Of a DNA stretch of 64,000 nt, positions 40,181-52,300 are shown piece after piece; position 1 is the first letter of the stretch, and each line of letters starts with the position of its first letter. Position numbers and translations under genes: made by a program. Location: positions 39,367,108 to 39,431,107 of the forward strand of contig OY754467.1 of the NCBI GenBank assembly GCA_963575645.1, given 5' to 3'. A model generated the notes under the pieces. It was not told where the DNA came from. It saw only the letters and a program-made list of their open reading frames with translations, and did not search any database. This DNA comes from Xanthostigma xanthostigma. Taxonomy: Eukaryota > Arthropoda > Insecta > Raphidioptera > Raphidiidae.

Positions 40181-42750
40181 GTAAGAATATTATACATTCA
40201 CATAATCCAATTGATATTATTACCTACTTTGTGATTTCAATTGGATTTTCTGGCCACAATTACATTAAAACAAAATACATCCATAAATAAGATTCTTTTT
40301 GTTTGACAATTTTGTTACCATCAAGCCCTCGAAGTCTGGAATATTTTGCGAGACTGATTATATTATTGTCTGAAAAATTGGTCGATAATTTTATTTATTG
40401 AAGAGTTCTAATCAGACGTTAATCAAAGATTTGATTATATTTGTATTTACATTTGTACGGCGTTTAATTTTTTACGCTTAAACATTTTATTTTATAACAA
40501 TTGTTTTACATAACACGGTAGCTTCGTCAGACAATGTTATACAGAATAATTTAGTTAACTAATTCAGCTCAGATTTCCCAGTTGTTTTAAAATTTTCACT
40601 TACGACTTAACCCTCCTATCCCTTATAGTGTAACAATCTAAGAGCATTTGGAACCCTTTCGCGGCCCTCTATATCAGAAGCTAGTTACATTACAGCGCTG
40701 AATTTTTTTAGGGTGTCCAAAAAGAAACAGTATTCTAAATTTTATACACGAAGTATGATGATATATAACTATAATGTGTCTAGATAATATTTAAGTAGAA
40801 TAACTAAGAATATAAATCCTAGCAAAAAACATAAATGTGAAAAAAGAAACAAATTCGATACAAAGAACGTGTAGGTTTGCCAATTTTTCCGAAAAAAGAA
40901 GTGGGGTCTATGAAAGTGCCAAGTTTTTACTTGCCAAGTTATTATGCTTTATATCTATACAGATAAACAAAATTGAAGTGTCTGTACTCTGTTTGTAATG
41001 TCAAAATAACAGCTTTTTACTAAATTCATATGAAAAGTATACATATATACGGTACTTATAACACAAAAACAATTTTTAAAGTTTTTGTCTGTCTGTCTGT
41101 TTGTTCCGGCTAATCTCCTAAACGACTGGACCGATTTTGACGGGATTTTCACTGCAGATAGCTAATGTTATAACTTAGGCTATTAAAAACTGTAGTTCTT
41201 CAAAATACATTTGCATTGAAAAAAAATTGATGTCAATAATTAGATTTCACATTGTTACAATTACAATACTATATAAGAAAAATTTACTTTCCAACAATGC
41301 CACTGTCGGGACTTTAACCCGAAACTTCCACTCACCGCTTCCCCCATCAACAACTTAATATCACAAAGGCTGCTTGTCGCGCGGAGTCCGAACGCTTACA
41401 AAAATTGTTTTCTAACAGTTAAATCATATACTTTTTTGTTCGCTTCGGTATTTTTTATTTGTTCCTCAATATATAATATACCCGAAAACTCCACTACTTT
41501 TGTCGCTACCGTGTTTCATATAATATATCGCGTGCGAAGCCAGGGGGAGCAGCTAGTATTATATATAAACTTGCGAGGTGAAAACCTAGCACCTTCTTAG
41601 ATCTCTCCTCTTTTTTTCAGCAAAGCTAGCAAGCTCACCTGTTTTTTTTTTTGTATCGAACTTGGCTCAATTTTCACATTTATGTTTTGTCAGTTGGAAA
41701 GAAGTGTACGTACTTTTGAACAGTCAAATATTTTTTTCAAAACTGTGCAACAGTCCCTGAAATTACCCGAAACACGACTCTTCCTCTTTATAGCAATAAT
41801 AGTTTAAGTAATCTTAATTAAAGACGGCATTTTCCTAATTGATTTGTTTTCGATTCGTTCTGGCTATAAATAAAAATATTTTTTATGAAAAAAAAATGTT
41901 AGCCACTTGTTCCGTGCAATTAATTTATACATTGAAGAAGTTAATCATCCCACCTATTTGAAAATAATTTGATTATTTACATTTATACTATCATATGCGT
42001 CATATAAAAATTTCCAATTAAAATGTTTTGTTCAACTAGCTTTTCATGCAACACCTACTGGCTAAAGTATTTAAATAAAATACACTTCAATTACACACCA
42101 CATCGTAAAAACGCTATGAATTTTATATACATTGTGGCCTGTGGGTCACTGGCATTTACAGGAACGATACATAGGTTTATCCTAAAAGGTTTATGCATTT
42201 TTTGGAAGTGCAAACATCCAGTAATATATACAAATGTGTAGGTCGGCCTTGTTCCAAATCTTCTTGGTTTCCGGACTTGTAGAAAGTCATCCATTGGTAT
42301 TTCTACCTGACGTTTCGTCTACAACTACGGTAGACATTGTCAAAGGCGATGTGACACCGGCTTACAGATAAATGTGTCTGCATTTCTTCTTTCTGTTATG
42401 CTCAGCTTGTTAATGTTTTCAACTCGGTCGTAGTTCGCTCTTCGTTCCGCTCATTGGGTCCTTAGCTTCATCTTGATACCAGCACTACGATATATACAAA
42501 ACCACTGAGCCGAATTGACCAATCACGACCTACGACCGAGACGAGAACACTAACACGCTGAGCATAAAAGAAGGGAGAACAGCTGTCGTCTACACATTTA
42601 GAAGGACACTTCGCTTGCTGCCACATAATCTTTGATAATGAACGACTGTATTATTATTATCTTTGGCCTTCCAATTTTTTAGTTCTTCAGACTTCAATGA
42701 ATAACTTTATGTCTCGTTTAAAATAAAACATCTCCCAATTTTACAGTTAA
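40181..42750. other. Non-coding stretch with repeat fragments
   Basis: A Penelope-like tail lies at 40366-40434. A Helitron-like piece at about 40940-41555 ends AGCAGCTAG before T, with a tRNA-like B box at 41300-41345 (minus). At 42290-42380 there is CCTGACGTTTCGTCTACAAC, a Penelope-associated word. No gene recognised. Confidence 0.4.
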
Positions 42751-42754
42751 TAGT

Positions 42755-42860
42755 CTAGTTTCAAAAATAGCGTCGAGAGAGCTGCAACCGTTTTTAGGCG
42801 AGTTCGAAGAATTTGAGATGAAGATTGCAAGAGATATTTGTAGGTATTCAATGCTCTGGA
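42755..42860 (+). repeat. Repeat Y, uninterrupted copy
   Basis: TTCAAAAATAGCGTCGAGAG through GAGATGAAGATTGCAAGAGA to TAGGTATTCAATGC. Its partner at 47350-48022 has a hAT element inserted between the same words. Confidence 0.7.
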
Positions 42861-42947
42861 AAATTGCACTATTTTGTTTGCGTAGCTGTGTGTGTCATTT
42901 AATTCAAATTATAGAAGCAAACTTTTGTTATTATTAATCAGTAAATT

Positions 42948-43366
42948 AATAATAATTATAATAATGCGTTTAACGTCCCTTTCTAGACTTTATGTCATAG
43001 CAGACGTCATTCGCACTAATACTATTTTCCGTCTATCGCACTTCCCGTTATATTCTCCGTTTTTCAACTTCCACTTCAATAATAACAATGGGCAAATGAA
43101 GGAGTTTTTAGGACATTAGGATAAGGTAGGCAAATTTTGAGCATAGGAGTTTGACAGGTAATGGGCCATGGCCTTGAATAAGGAACCATCACGATATTTA
43201 TCTAGAATGATTGAGGGAAACTATGGAAAACCTCAACAAGATGGCCGGTACAGGAATTACCGTTTCTCGGCGAGAGGCAGCAGGAAAAAGTTCCCGCCGG
43301 GATTCGAACCCAGTATCTTCCGAATGCGAATCTAGTACTTTCACCACTACGCCACCCTGCTCGGTG
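42948..43366 (-). mobile_element. SINE S, copy 2 (complete)
   Basis: Minus-strand copy with A box, B box (GGGTTCGAATCCC), body and a short ATT tail. The 15-bp TSD ATTAATCAGTAAATT is exact at 42933-42947 and 43367-43381. Confidence 0.92.
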
Positions 43367-43815
43367 ATTAATCAGTAAATTCAGCATTCGGCTTCGCCAA
43401 AAACCTCCGACCTGATTTTAGATGAAGTTTAAATTTTTGGCCGAAACTTCGATCTAAATCTAGTGATCACTACGTCACACCCGTCACAGTTCCATTTAAT
43501 ATCGAAACGTACTCTATACACGTGTATTTGTAGCGTAGGTAAATTAAAGAAAGGGCATTGCACTGATGACTCCTCCCAGTAGCACAGTAACAGAGCTACG
43601 CCGTAACTGGGATACGAAGTATCGACCGTTGGAATAGCGCAGACCGTATACGCTATACCCTGTACTCGTATTAAGGTGCCTAAACAGAACGTTCCCATTC
43701 CTTTATAATCGTTTGAAGCCAACATCAAAAGAATTTATATATTCTATCCTATGTGAATCGATTTAGCTATAAAAGGAAGACTATCGTTTCTTTTTTACCA
43801 AATAACCAAATGCCT

Positions 43816-44234
43816 AGCGGGGTAGCGTAGTTGTAAGAGCACTAGACTGGCATTCGGGAAGTACCGGCTTAGAATCCGAACGGGGCCAGATATAGCCACT
43901 CACCGAGAAACAGTAATTCCTGTACCGGCCATCTTGTTGAGGTTTTCCATGGTTTTCCTCGATAATTCCAGATAAATATCGAGATGGTTTCTTATTCAAG
44001 GCCATAGCCGATTACCAAACTCCTATGCTCAAAACTTGACTACCTTATCCTAATGCCCTAAAATTCCTTCATTCGCGCCCATTGCTATTAATTAAGTGGA
44101 AGTTTAAAAATCTAGAAAATAACGGGAAGTGTAATAGATTGAAAATAGTAATGGTGCGAATGGCGTCTGTTATGACATAAAGTCGAGGAACGGACGTTAA
44201 ACGCATCATTATTATTATTATTATTATTATTATT
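43816..44234 (+). mobile_element. SINE S, copy 3
   Basis: GGGGTAGCGTAGTTGTAAGA and an altered B box (CTTAGAATCCGAACGGGG), full body and a long ATT tail. AAATGCCT flanks both sides (43808-43815, 44235-44242). Confidence 0.85.
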
Positions 44235-44441
44235 AAATGCCTTCAGGAGGATTCCCATTTACCAAACACAAATGTAATTTTAAAGGTTTCGCGAATAGAA
44301 GTCATGAGCAAGGGCGGATGGGCACACAGGGATTTTGGGAGTTTTCCCGGTAGGTCAGGGCCCACCGAGGCCGTTAAGCCGATTGCCTATATTCATTAAT
44401 ATATTTTTTTGTTTACTAGTTATGTCCACGATGGACACTAA

Positions 44442-45059
44442 TCGAGCTGTGTCAAATTCCTTGGAATTCATATAGACCAGTATCTTCGTTGGGAAAATCA
44501 CATTGATTTCCTAGTCTCAAAAGTGCTTTCATCGCATTACGCAATTTTTGTTTTAAGAGACTATGTTAGTTTACATTTTTTAATTTTATTTTATAATGCA
44601 TATGTTGTCTCAAGGCTGCGGTATGGCATTATCATCTGGGGATTTTCCCCCTTCCTAACTAAGCTATTTGTAGCGCAAAAAAAAGTAATTAGATGTATGT
44701 TTAAACTTAACAGACGAGCTCATTGTCGTGATATTTTCAGAAATAATAACATTCTAACTCTACCTTGCCTAGTTATATTTGAGCTCTCTGTGTTTGTGAA
44801 AAAACATCTGCACCTTTTTTCAAAAAATAGTGACTACTCTAAGTATGACACATGTGCCGCGAGCTGCGTCTCAATCCCTTCTCATAGCACGGCGTTGTTT
44901 GAGAAGAATATAACCATGGCTGCTATAAAAGTTTATAATCATCTCCCAGATGATATTGCTATATTGCAGCCTTTAAACAAATATAAGACTACACTTTTAA
45001 AATTTTTAATCCGTTATTCGTTCTATTCGTTAGAGGAATATATTATGCACTCGAATTGA
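44442..45059 (+). pseudogene. Jockey-like reverse transcriptase, C-terminal fragment
   Basis: One open frame of about 205 codons to TGA at 45057-45059. It reads VKFLGIHIDQYLRWENHIDF, FYNAYVVSRLRYGIIIWGFS, QKKVIRCMFKLNRRAHCRDI, ILTLPCLVIFE and KVYNHLPDDI, ending FYSLEEYI. VKFLGI.ID..L.W..HI, the Y...SRLRYGI..WG block and the ...R....R.HCR.IF..N.IL.L..L segment follow the finger-thumb to C-terminal region of Jockey-clade LINEs. Catalytic FADD motif and endonuclease are missing. No stop interrupts the fragment, so it is fairly young. Confidence 0.9.
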
Positions 45060-45137
45060 CATGTTACACACCCTTTGACTTGTTCCACACTTTTTTGTAA
45101 GTTTTTACGGAATAAAAATATTATTATTATTATTAAT
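44442..45137 (+). mobile_element. 5'-truncated Jockey-like LINE
   Basis: C-terminal part of a reverse-transcriptase ORF, a 3' untranslated stretch, AATAAA-like sequence and an ATT tail. Both flanks are 21-bp minisatellite sequence, so the element inserted into that array. Confidence 0.85.
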
Positions 45138-45270
45138 GTCCCCGGTGAACGCAGTTATGTCCACTGTGGACGCACTTGAGTCCACGGTGGATACAGTTAC
45201 CCACGTTGGACACAGCTATGTCCACGCTGGAGACAGTTGTGCCCACGGTGGATACAGTTATATGTCTACG
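45138..45270 (+). repeat. 21-bp minisatellite of GTCCAC-GTGGAC units
   Basis: About six units with consensus GTCCACGGTGGACACAGTTA + T, starting at 45138, 45159, 45180, 45199, 45220 and 45241. Each unit has an internal palindrome. One more unit lies across the LINE at 44421-44440. Confidence 0.85.
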
Positions 45271-45559
45271 ATCGTTGCATAATAAGTATTTTCCCTTGCG
45301 TTTTTAACATTAGATAATATTGCACATACCGCTAAACTAGCGGTATGTGCTTTATTATCGCTTTGTGCGTCAGAGCTGACTTTCGTTCATATAAGAAGTT
45401 ATATCTAAGTTAATTTCACACGAAATCCATTCAAATTGAAGCTTTTTGAAAAGAGGAGATTCTAATCTATAAAACAGAACCATTTTTAAATCAATTCGAG
45501 TTCATAAATACTATTAAAATTGTAATTGAAAATTACAAACAGCAGTTGTCGGTTGGTCT

Positions 45560-45592
45560 GTACGTATGTACGTATGTACGTATGTACGTACG
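45560..45592 (+). repeat. GTAC/GTAT microsatellite
   Basis: Alternating GTACGTAT units. Confidence 0.85.
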
Positions 45593-45852
45593 TCACGACT
45601 CTACAGATCGCAATTTTGGTGGGATTGCCTTAGGTTATATTTTATTCACTTTGTTTACTATCAGACCAGAACCCTATTTAAATTCACTAAAATGTGTTCA
45701 GTAGTTTAATTTTTATAAACAGTTTTATTTTTTATTATTTTTGACAGCTAATAGTTTAAAAACAATATAATATTATTGTTGTGTAAATATAGTGTAATCC
45801 ATAAAACAAGTGCTACACTTCTATACCGTGATAACACCACTACAGGTATTAG

Positions 45853-45926
45853 GCCGCCGTGGCGTAATGGTTATGCCGTTGGATCCCCAAGGGCAAGGTC
45901 CTGGGTTCGATTCCTTACGAAATCAT
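45853..45926 (+). repeat. tRNA-like SINE head
   Basis: GCCGTGGCGTAATGGTTATG (A box) and GTCCTGGGTTCGATTCCTTA (B box) at tRNA spacing, followed by a long T-rich tract. It cannot be folded confidently into a full cloverleaf. Confidence 0.55.
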
Positions 45927-46519
45927 TGATTTTTTTCTTTTTTTTTCTTTTTATTTTGTTTTATTTTATTCCACTTGATATTAATTATATATTATATTAT
46001 GTATAGTTCTTAATTTTTTTTATTTTTGCAAACTTAAAAAAAATATTTTTTCAATTTTTAATTATTTATTTCTTTAAATTTTTAAATCTTTTTAAATTTA
46101 TTAAAAATATTTTTTAATTGTTATTTTTTTATCATACAGTGGAAAACTTGCGGGATGTGCACTTTTGGTTTTGCCAACTATTTTAAGTTTCGACCAAAAG
46201 TCGGATAAAAAATGAAGCTCGCCTTCGACTTCGGTCAAAAAACAGGTCTTCGGTCAGGTTCTAGATGTTGGTTTCACAACAAAGGAACGATATGCTCCGT
46301 CTGTAAACTAGGATATTCTATGGCATACTATCCAAGCTTTAAGAGCATTGGATACCTACAAATCCCCTCGGTACTTTTCATTTCAAATCATATCTCCCGC
46401 CTCTTGACGCAATTTATAAAGCTACAGGGTTCGATGAAACGTCGAATGAAGATCTAAGAATGAAACCAAAGATCCTACATGCGAAAAATTAAGAAAAAAA
46501 TCCCGGAAGAACTTACAAC

Positions 46520-46897
46520 TAGCGCTGGATTTACACTAGGGGCTAGTGCCCTGGGCGGCAAATTTTCAAGGGCGGCAAAATTTGGAACGTGGGAAAAATG
46601 TTTTTCGCGTTACAGAAAATTTTTAGAAAAGTGTGATCGTGTTGAAAACATTCATAAATATTTTTTTTCAGTCAGACGCGTTTGCCTCTGAAAATATCTC
46701 GCAATTGATGATACGAAAAATAATGTTTTTTATTATTATCCCATCAGTAAAAAAAAGATTTTTGACATAAATGAATCATTTTATTTTTTTGAAAATCGTA
46801 TGTACAGAACCTTTACCTCATTTCATGTAAGATTTAGGTAATGGGCCGGCATTTTTCACGGTACCCCAGGGCGGCACTTAGAGTAAATCCGGCTCTG
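46520..46897. mobile_element. hAT-type MITE with GGGCGGCA blocks
   Basis: TAGCGCTGGATTTAC and the inverse GTAAATCCGGCTCTG, with CCCTGGGCGGCAAA / CCCCAGGGCGGCAC just inside. Flanked by CTTACAAC / CTTGCAAC (one mismatch). Confidence 0.85.
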
Positions 46898-46922
46898 CTT
46901 GCAACAAAATAAATAGAAGTCA

Positions 46923-47272
46923 AGGCCGCTAGCTGCGAAGATAACAATGACGTCACTGCGGGCTCGCGTGCGTGGTCACAAGATGGATTACAAAGTTAGA
47001 ACCGAGGCCATTGTTCGCGATTGTTTATCTGCTTATTTTGAGCATGAACCAATCAGGAAACAGTATTTTGTCACGTGGGTGACATTGGCAAACGCCTGTT
47101 CAGAGACGATAAACGTTCACTTTTGTTAACATTCGTACTGTCACTGCGCGCGCACCAAACTCATCTACAAAACAAGCATAGTGTGAAGCGAACACAGCAA
47201 TACCATCAAGAAGTTCAGCGCCACAGCACGCTTGGAATCTAGCGGCAAAACTAGCCTCGTATGCAGCGGCTT
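46923..47272. mobile_element. MITE family H, copy 4
   Basis: AGGCCGCTAGCTGCGAAG and AGCCTCGTATGCAGCGGCTT; interior as in copies 1-3. Flanks TCA and TGA do not match, so the TSD has decayed. Confidence 0.75.
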
Positions 47273-47349
47273 TGACGTAATCTTTGCCCAAACTTGTTTG
47301 CCTGTAGGATCTGTTTTGTCATTCTTGGTCCTTCGTTTGGCGTTTAGCG

Positions 47350-48022
47350 TTTAAGCTTTAAAAATAGCATCGTGAGAGCTGTAACCGTTTGTGGGTGAGG
47401 GGACACGATTTGAGATGAAGAGTGCAGGTAGTGTTGCCAGTCGTCCGGATAAAGCCGGACATAGTTAGGCTTTTTGATTGCGTGTCCGGCCAAAATAAAC
47501 GGTGTCCGGCTTTTTACATTTCGCAAACGAGCGAGCGTCGAGCGTAGCCGAGCGCAGGCGAATATGTATAATGATTTTTATTAACTTAAAGAAATGAAAT
47601 TTTGTTTTGTTTAGATTGTTTTTTATTCTGTTTTGGGAAGTAATAGCAGGTACATAAGACTTATTTGTGCAATTGCCTTTCATTAAAATTTAAGAAGAAT
47701 TTAAAATGTTGATAAATGTTTATCTAGAATTTAATTTTGACTGATGACTTTGATTAGTAACAAAGTACCTGAACTGATTTGGCATTCGATGTTATTTATA
47801 TTTCATTAAAAAACAAGATTCATGGTAATAATCAAAAAAGCTTGATTTTACATACATTTTTTTTGTCGTACCAATTAATACTGAGACAAAATCCTCAATA
47901 ATGTAGGCTGTCCGGCCTTTTTACCCAAATATCCGGCCAAACTGGCTGGTCTGTCCGGCTATTTGGTTTGGCGACCTGGCAACCCTAAGTGCAGGGGATG
48001 TGTATTTAGGTATTCAATGCCC
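47350..48022 (+). repeat. Repeat Y, copy interrupted by a hAT element
   Basis: TTAAAAATAGCATCGTGAGA ... GAGATGAAG, then the hAT element at 47429-47987, then ATTTAGGTATTCAATGC. The empty version is at 42755-42860. Confidence 0.75.
47429..47987. mobile_element. hAT-type element with perfect TSD and an empty-site copy
   Basis: TAGTGTTGCCAGTCGTCCGG and the inverse GGCGACCTGGCAACCCTA, with GTCCGGC repeated in both subterminal regions. AGTGCAGG is exact at 47421-47428 and 47988-47995. Confidence 0.92.
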
Positions 48023-48248
48023 TTAAAGCGTCGAGACACGACATTACATCGGATGTCGGTGCAGTGCAAAGCTACAGTTGATACACACTGATATTTTATT
48101 GCAAATACGTGTTTCAAAAGAAACGACCGACTGTGACTTAGTTACAAATTGGATCATTTTTCGTTCCATTTCTTTCCGTTCAAAGAATAAGATAACATAT
48201 TCTTCTCAATGGTAATAGCTGCAATTAAAGGTGTTTATTTTATTAGTG

Positions 48249-48570
48249 TTACACGCTCTCCGTTCGGATGACAAAGAAATTCGTGAGACAACAATCGGCT
48301 CATCATTCTAACAATGACACACGGATTGTTAAGAACAACAATCGGATTGATTGTTTAAACAATAACAATATGCGTAGGTAAAAAGGCTTTGTTGTCAAAT
48401 TTCAGACAACAATGAATGCAAGAAAAAGAAAGAACTATCCATTGTATATAAATACCACGGGATAGCTTAGTAGTTAGTGAAAGTCACTTTTACAGAGACA
48501 GTGATGCATGGTGTTTCATCGAGTGAACCAGGTAACATAAATTAACAGTCGTGAAGTAATTTTTCAAATT
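48249..48570 (+). mobile_element. LTR fragment, family L
   Basis: Begins TGTTACACGCTCTCCG; matches the inverse of 19122-19877 through ACAACAATCGGCTC, AATAACAATATGCGTAGGTA, a TATA-like block (GTATATAAATACC) and GATAGCTTAGTAG. Similarity stops near 48560. TTGGCGCAGT just after it resembles a primer-binding site, so a short piece of internal sequence may follow. Confidence 0.7.
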
Positions 48571-49293
48571 GGCGCAGTAGTTTTACTTGGTATTCAGTTA
48601 ACTTCTGCTCCATTGACGCTGGGAGTCTTTAATTTAGTAATGGTTTGAAGTAAGAAGAAATGAAGAATAGAAGTTTCTGTTAAGTCGACGTTCGCATGGG
48701 GGGAGCAGCTTCTCCTTGTAACTTGGAATAAATCGAGAAAATTTACACTAATCAATTTTGTTTTCCGCTAATAAATTTGGGTCTTGAAAATTCCCCGAAT
48801 TGCTTTTAGGAACGTTTTCACTGTCGTTTAATTGATCTAATAAGAGTACGATCAAGGGATGCTATAAAAAATCTTGAACTCCTCCCCGTTCGCAAAAATT
48901 TTGCGTAGTTTTACCTGGCTATAGGATTTTCGTCAAAACAAACACCAATGCAAAATTTCGGTAAATCGTTTGAGGTGCGTGTATTTGAATAAACATTCTT
49001 CTTTTTTTCTAAGTACACCTTAAGCGACGCACATTTCAAAAAAGAACATAGAGTTTTTTTGGCGACGCTTCGACCATTAATTGAATAATAAACAAGTACG
49101 AGCAGTACAATGGAAAAGAATTTGGCACTTTTCCCAATGTCATTGTTGTATTTCAGCTGAATTCTTTTGGCATTGCTTATCATTTGTACTTTGCGATGGC
49201 ATAATCTCCATTTTATAATTGGCTTCTAGAGAAAATTTTATAAAGAAACTGCAGTTTTAATATGTATAATCTACGTTTCTAAACGTTATAGAA

Positions 49294-49534
49294 CAGGGGT
49301 GGAGAACCTTTCTACATCTACGTGCCAATTTTTTTCAAAAACTTTTAATGCAAGTAACCATAACGTTCCGACAAGCAGCCCTAGAAAAGTTGTCAGAAAA
49401 ATAACTTTTTTGCATTTGTTATTTGGTGATCGCGATAGTAAATTTTCTATCGACATCTAGCATGTTTTTGAAGCGTAAATAATAATCTGTCGCGTGCCAC
49501 CTGTGGCACTCGTGCTATAGGTTCGCCACCCCTG
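49294..49534. mobile_element. hAT-type MITE
   Basis: CAGGGGTGGAGAACC and the inverse GGTTCGCCACCCCTG, with CGTGCCA / TGGCACT blocks inside. Flanks TTATAGAA / CTATAGAA (one mismatch). Confidence 0.88.
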
Positions 49535-49936
49535 CTATAGAAGATAAATTTATTTTCTATGTTTTACTGCGTTATTATAAGCATGTTTTTTTAGATATTT
49601 TTGAAATTACAAATTTTTTATATAATATGCAATTCTCTTAAAAAGAAATCTAAAGAGAAGACAATTTCGTCAACCGACTTGCCTCAAACTAACAAACTAA
49701 AAGACTAGAAGCTGATGCCAATGTCATCAGGTGTTATGTTTACAATGTAAACAAAAGCACCCCAATCTTCGATCACAGTTTTTATTGTTGTGCGTCAGTT
49801 GAGTCAAACTCAAATGCGTACATGCGTAGTATACCATTGACATTTAAAATGGACAGTGGACCGAATCCCGAGACGCCGAATGTGCACCAATGTCAGTGTT
49901 TTTATAGCGCTTATCACAGGTAGTATAGATCTATCT

Positions 49937-50466
49937 CAGAGGTCCCCAAACTTTTTTGTCTCGTAGATCAATTGCCATGTTTTTCGGTTTTGGGTAGACC
50001 CCCTGCTTATCTGATATTGATTTTTTGCAAATTCATTAATTTCAAATGTATTTTTGACAACCGGTATAGTGCTACTCACTTTGAACGATTTAAATTTATA
50101 ACGGTAGTGAAATGTAGTGTGAGATGTTTAGTTTTATACATTTATTAATTAGATTCAAATTAAACGAATCAAATTAAAATTTACTTTCTGTTACATAAAA
50201 TAACTAAGCAAAAAATAAATGCTTTTAGTGTGAGGGATGAACCTGATGCTTTAAATAATAAATTTTCAACATTTGGCATCAATTTTTTAATCTTAAATCT
50301 CTTCAGTGAACGATGTCCAGTTTGTTTCTTTTTTGTTAGGAGATTCACTATCGTTGACCCCCATTTTCATTTCATGGACCCCCAATCTTTTTTCCCGCTG
50401 ACATGGATCCCTTGCAAGTTGTCGTCGACCCCTGGGGGTCGATATAGACCACTTTGGGAATCACTG
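49937..50466. mobile_element. hAT-type MITE with perfect TSD
   Basis: CAGAGGTCCCCAAACTTTTT and the inverse CACTTTGGGAATCACTG. ATCTATCT is exact at 49929-49936 and 50467-50474. Short frames inside (for example 50230-50508) have no transposase motif. Confidence 0.92.
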
Positions 50467-50494
50467 ATCTATCTGAACACAAATAATAATAGTC

Positions 50495-50640
50495 AAATCT
50501 TTGATTAACGTCTGATTAGAACTCTTCAATAAATAAAATTATCGACCAATTTTTCAGACAAATATATTAACAAAAAATATTATAAAAAAATAATACATCA
50601 ACGTTTCGGTCCGTATTTGGATCTTCTTCAGAACTGGTCT
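50495..50640 (-). mobile_element. Penelope-like 3' end remnant, copy 2
   Basis: On the minus strand CTGAAGAAGATCCAAATACG, GACCGAAACGTTGATG and the same tail as 25625-25772. Confidence 0.5.
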
Positions 50641-50663
50641 AAAAAATATAAAAATTAATTACT

Positions 50664-51003
50664 AATAATGCGTTTAACGTCCGTTTTCTGACTTTATGTC
50701 ATAACAGACGCCATTCGCACCATTAATATTTTCAATCTATTACACTTCCCGTAATTTTTTTAATTTTTCAACTTCAACTAATTAATAGCGATGGGAGTGA
50801 AGGAATTTTAGGACATTAGGATAAAGTGGGCAAATTTTGAACATAGGAGTTTGACAATCGGCCATGGCATTAAATCAGGAGCCATCTCGATATTTATCTG
50901 GAATTATTGAGGGAAACCATGGAAAACCTCAACTAGAACAGGAATTACCGTTTCTCGGCGAGAGGCAGCAGGAAAAAGTCCCAGCCACATCTGCCCCTGA
51001 TGC
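50664..51003 (-). mobile_element. SINE S, copy 4 (head lost)
   Basis: Body and tail as in 30326-30745, but the tRNA-like head stops near CCACATCTGCCCC. The AAGATGGCCGG-like block is also deleted. Confidence 0.8.
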
Positions 51004-51049
51004 CCCGATGTTTATCTATCAATGCTCATCTCCGATAGAGAATTCGCGC

Positions 51050-51290
51050 AATCTATCCTCTAGGTCAATGGTATATATAACAATTTGAACGTTAACCGAG
51101 CTGAGATCGGCACAAATCGTGATGATGGAGGCCGTCGTCAACGAGTGTATTCGAGAACAACCGACATCGACATCGGATATACTGGCGGCAGAACTTTGAT
51201 TCGTAACGACGATAATAGAGGTCAGTTCACGAACCATATTTGTTGGATTTTTCACTACCCCAACCCCGCGTATCCACAAAAATGATTAAT
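51050..51290. other. Coding-like island of unknown origin
   Basis: More GC-rich than its surroundings and open on both strands. On the minus strand 51019-51279 reads MVRELTSIIVVTNQSSAASI ... NVQIVIYTIDLEDRLREFSI. On the plus strand a stretch bounded by cctctag (ends 51062) and GAG|gtcagt reads NVNRAEIGTNRDDGGRRQRV ... TGGRTLIRNDDNRG. I recognise neither. It may be a mobile-element piece or an isolated exon. Confidence 0.3.
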
Positions 51291-51639
51291 TAATTTAATA
51301 ATCGCAGACAATAAATCACATATCCCCTGACGATGCTGATATGGTCAGTTCCGCATATTTTGTTTCTTTTTAGAAGCTTTCATTATGCAATTTCACATGG
51401 TTGTCAGTCAGTTTGGGTCAAATCTTGCATGTTGAATTTTGAATCAGTTCATCATGATCTATTACTTCGAAATTTTCCATACTTATGACGTACTATCGTT
51501 GACAATACAATAATTTTAAAACCATGACCTGATGCTGTAGTCAGGATGTCCCCCCACTGTGCAACTTTTTTACAACTTTAGGTAGACGTGCCGTATAATA
51601 GCTATAATTATACTCATCATTCATGCTATGGGCTTAAAA

Positions 51640-52300
51640 AAAGTTCCAATGAATTGAGCGACGGGACTATTCCAACTTCAAAAATATTGACATTTGATAT
51701 AGTATACCTAATAAAGAAAATAAAATTTCTGATATCGCGTGAGGTGACGCGGATAATGGCTAGTATTCAATATGATATTTGCTATTCTTTGCCATGGTAA
51801 CCTACATAGTATGTTCCACGTCATGTAAAAATTAATCAAAGCATGCCTAACTAGTTTATTTCTGACAGATCTACAAAACGAAAGAACATCTAATTTTTAT
51901 TTTATTTTCGAATTATTTCCGAAACTATAAAATTTAGAAAAAAATATTTTTTACAAAACTTTCTTGGACAAATAAATAAAATAACAAACCGTTATGAAAA
52001 GTATACCATTATTATATAAAAAACATCGTTATAGCACATATCTTTTCTGCGCATGCGCCGATTTTCCCCAAAAACAATAGGGCTCTTCATATTTGCTTAC
52101 CAAACATCCTCCCAAAATTTGGTTTCAATCCATTTATCCGTTTGACCTGTATCGTGCTCACAGATAAACAGATTAACAGACGCACAGAGTTTTTACAAAA
52201 ATATGTTTTTTGGATTCAGGGGATCTCAAAACGAAAATTTTTTGAAAGATGAATTGTGATCTAAACTAGTACCATTCCCTACTAGTAGGTTGGAATGGTA
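51640..52300 (-). mobile_element. Dispersed repeat X, copy 4
   Basis: Nearly full length reverse copy, from the A-run and AATTGAGCGACGGGACTATT to GATCTAAACTAGTACCATTC; high similarity to copies 2 and 3. Confidence 0.75.

Noticed and set aside
42892-43119. 75-codon plus-strand frame as a gene
   Set aside because: It is the reverse strand of SINE S; similar frames recur in the other SINE copies.
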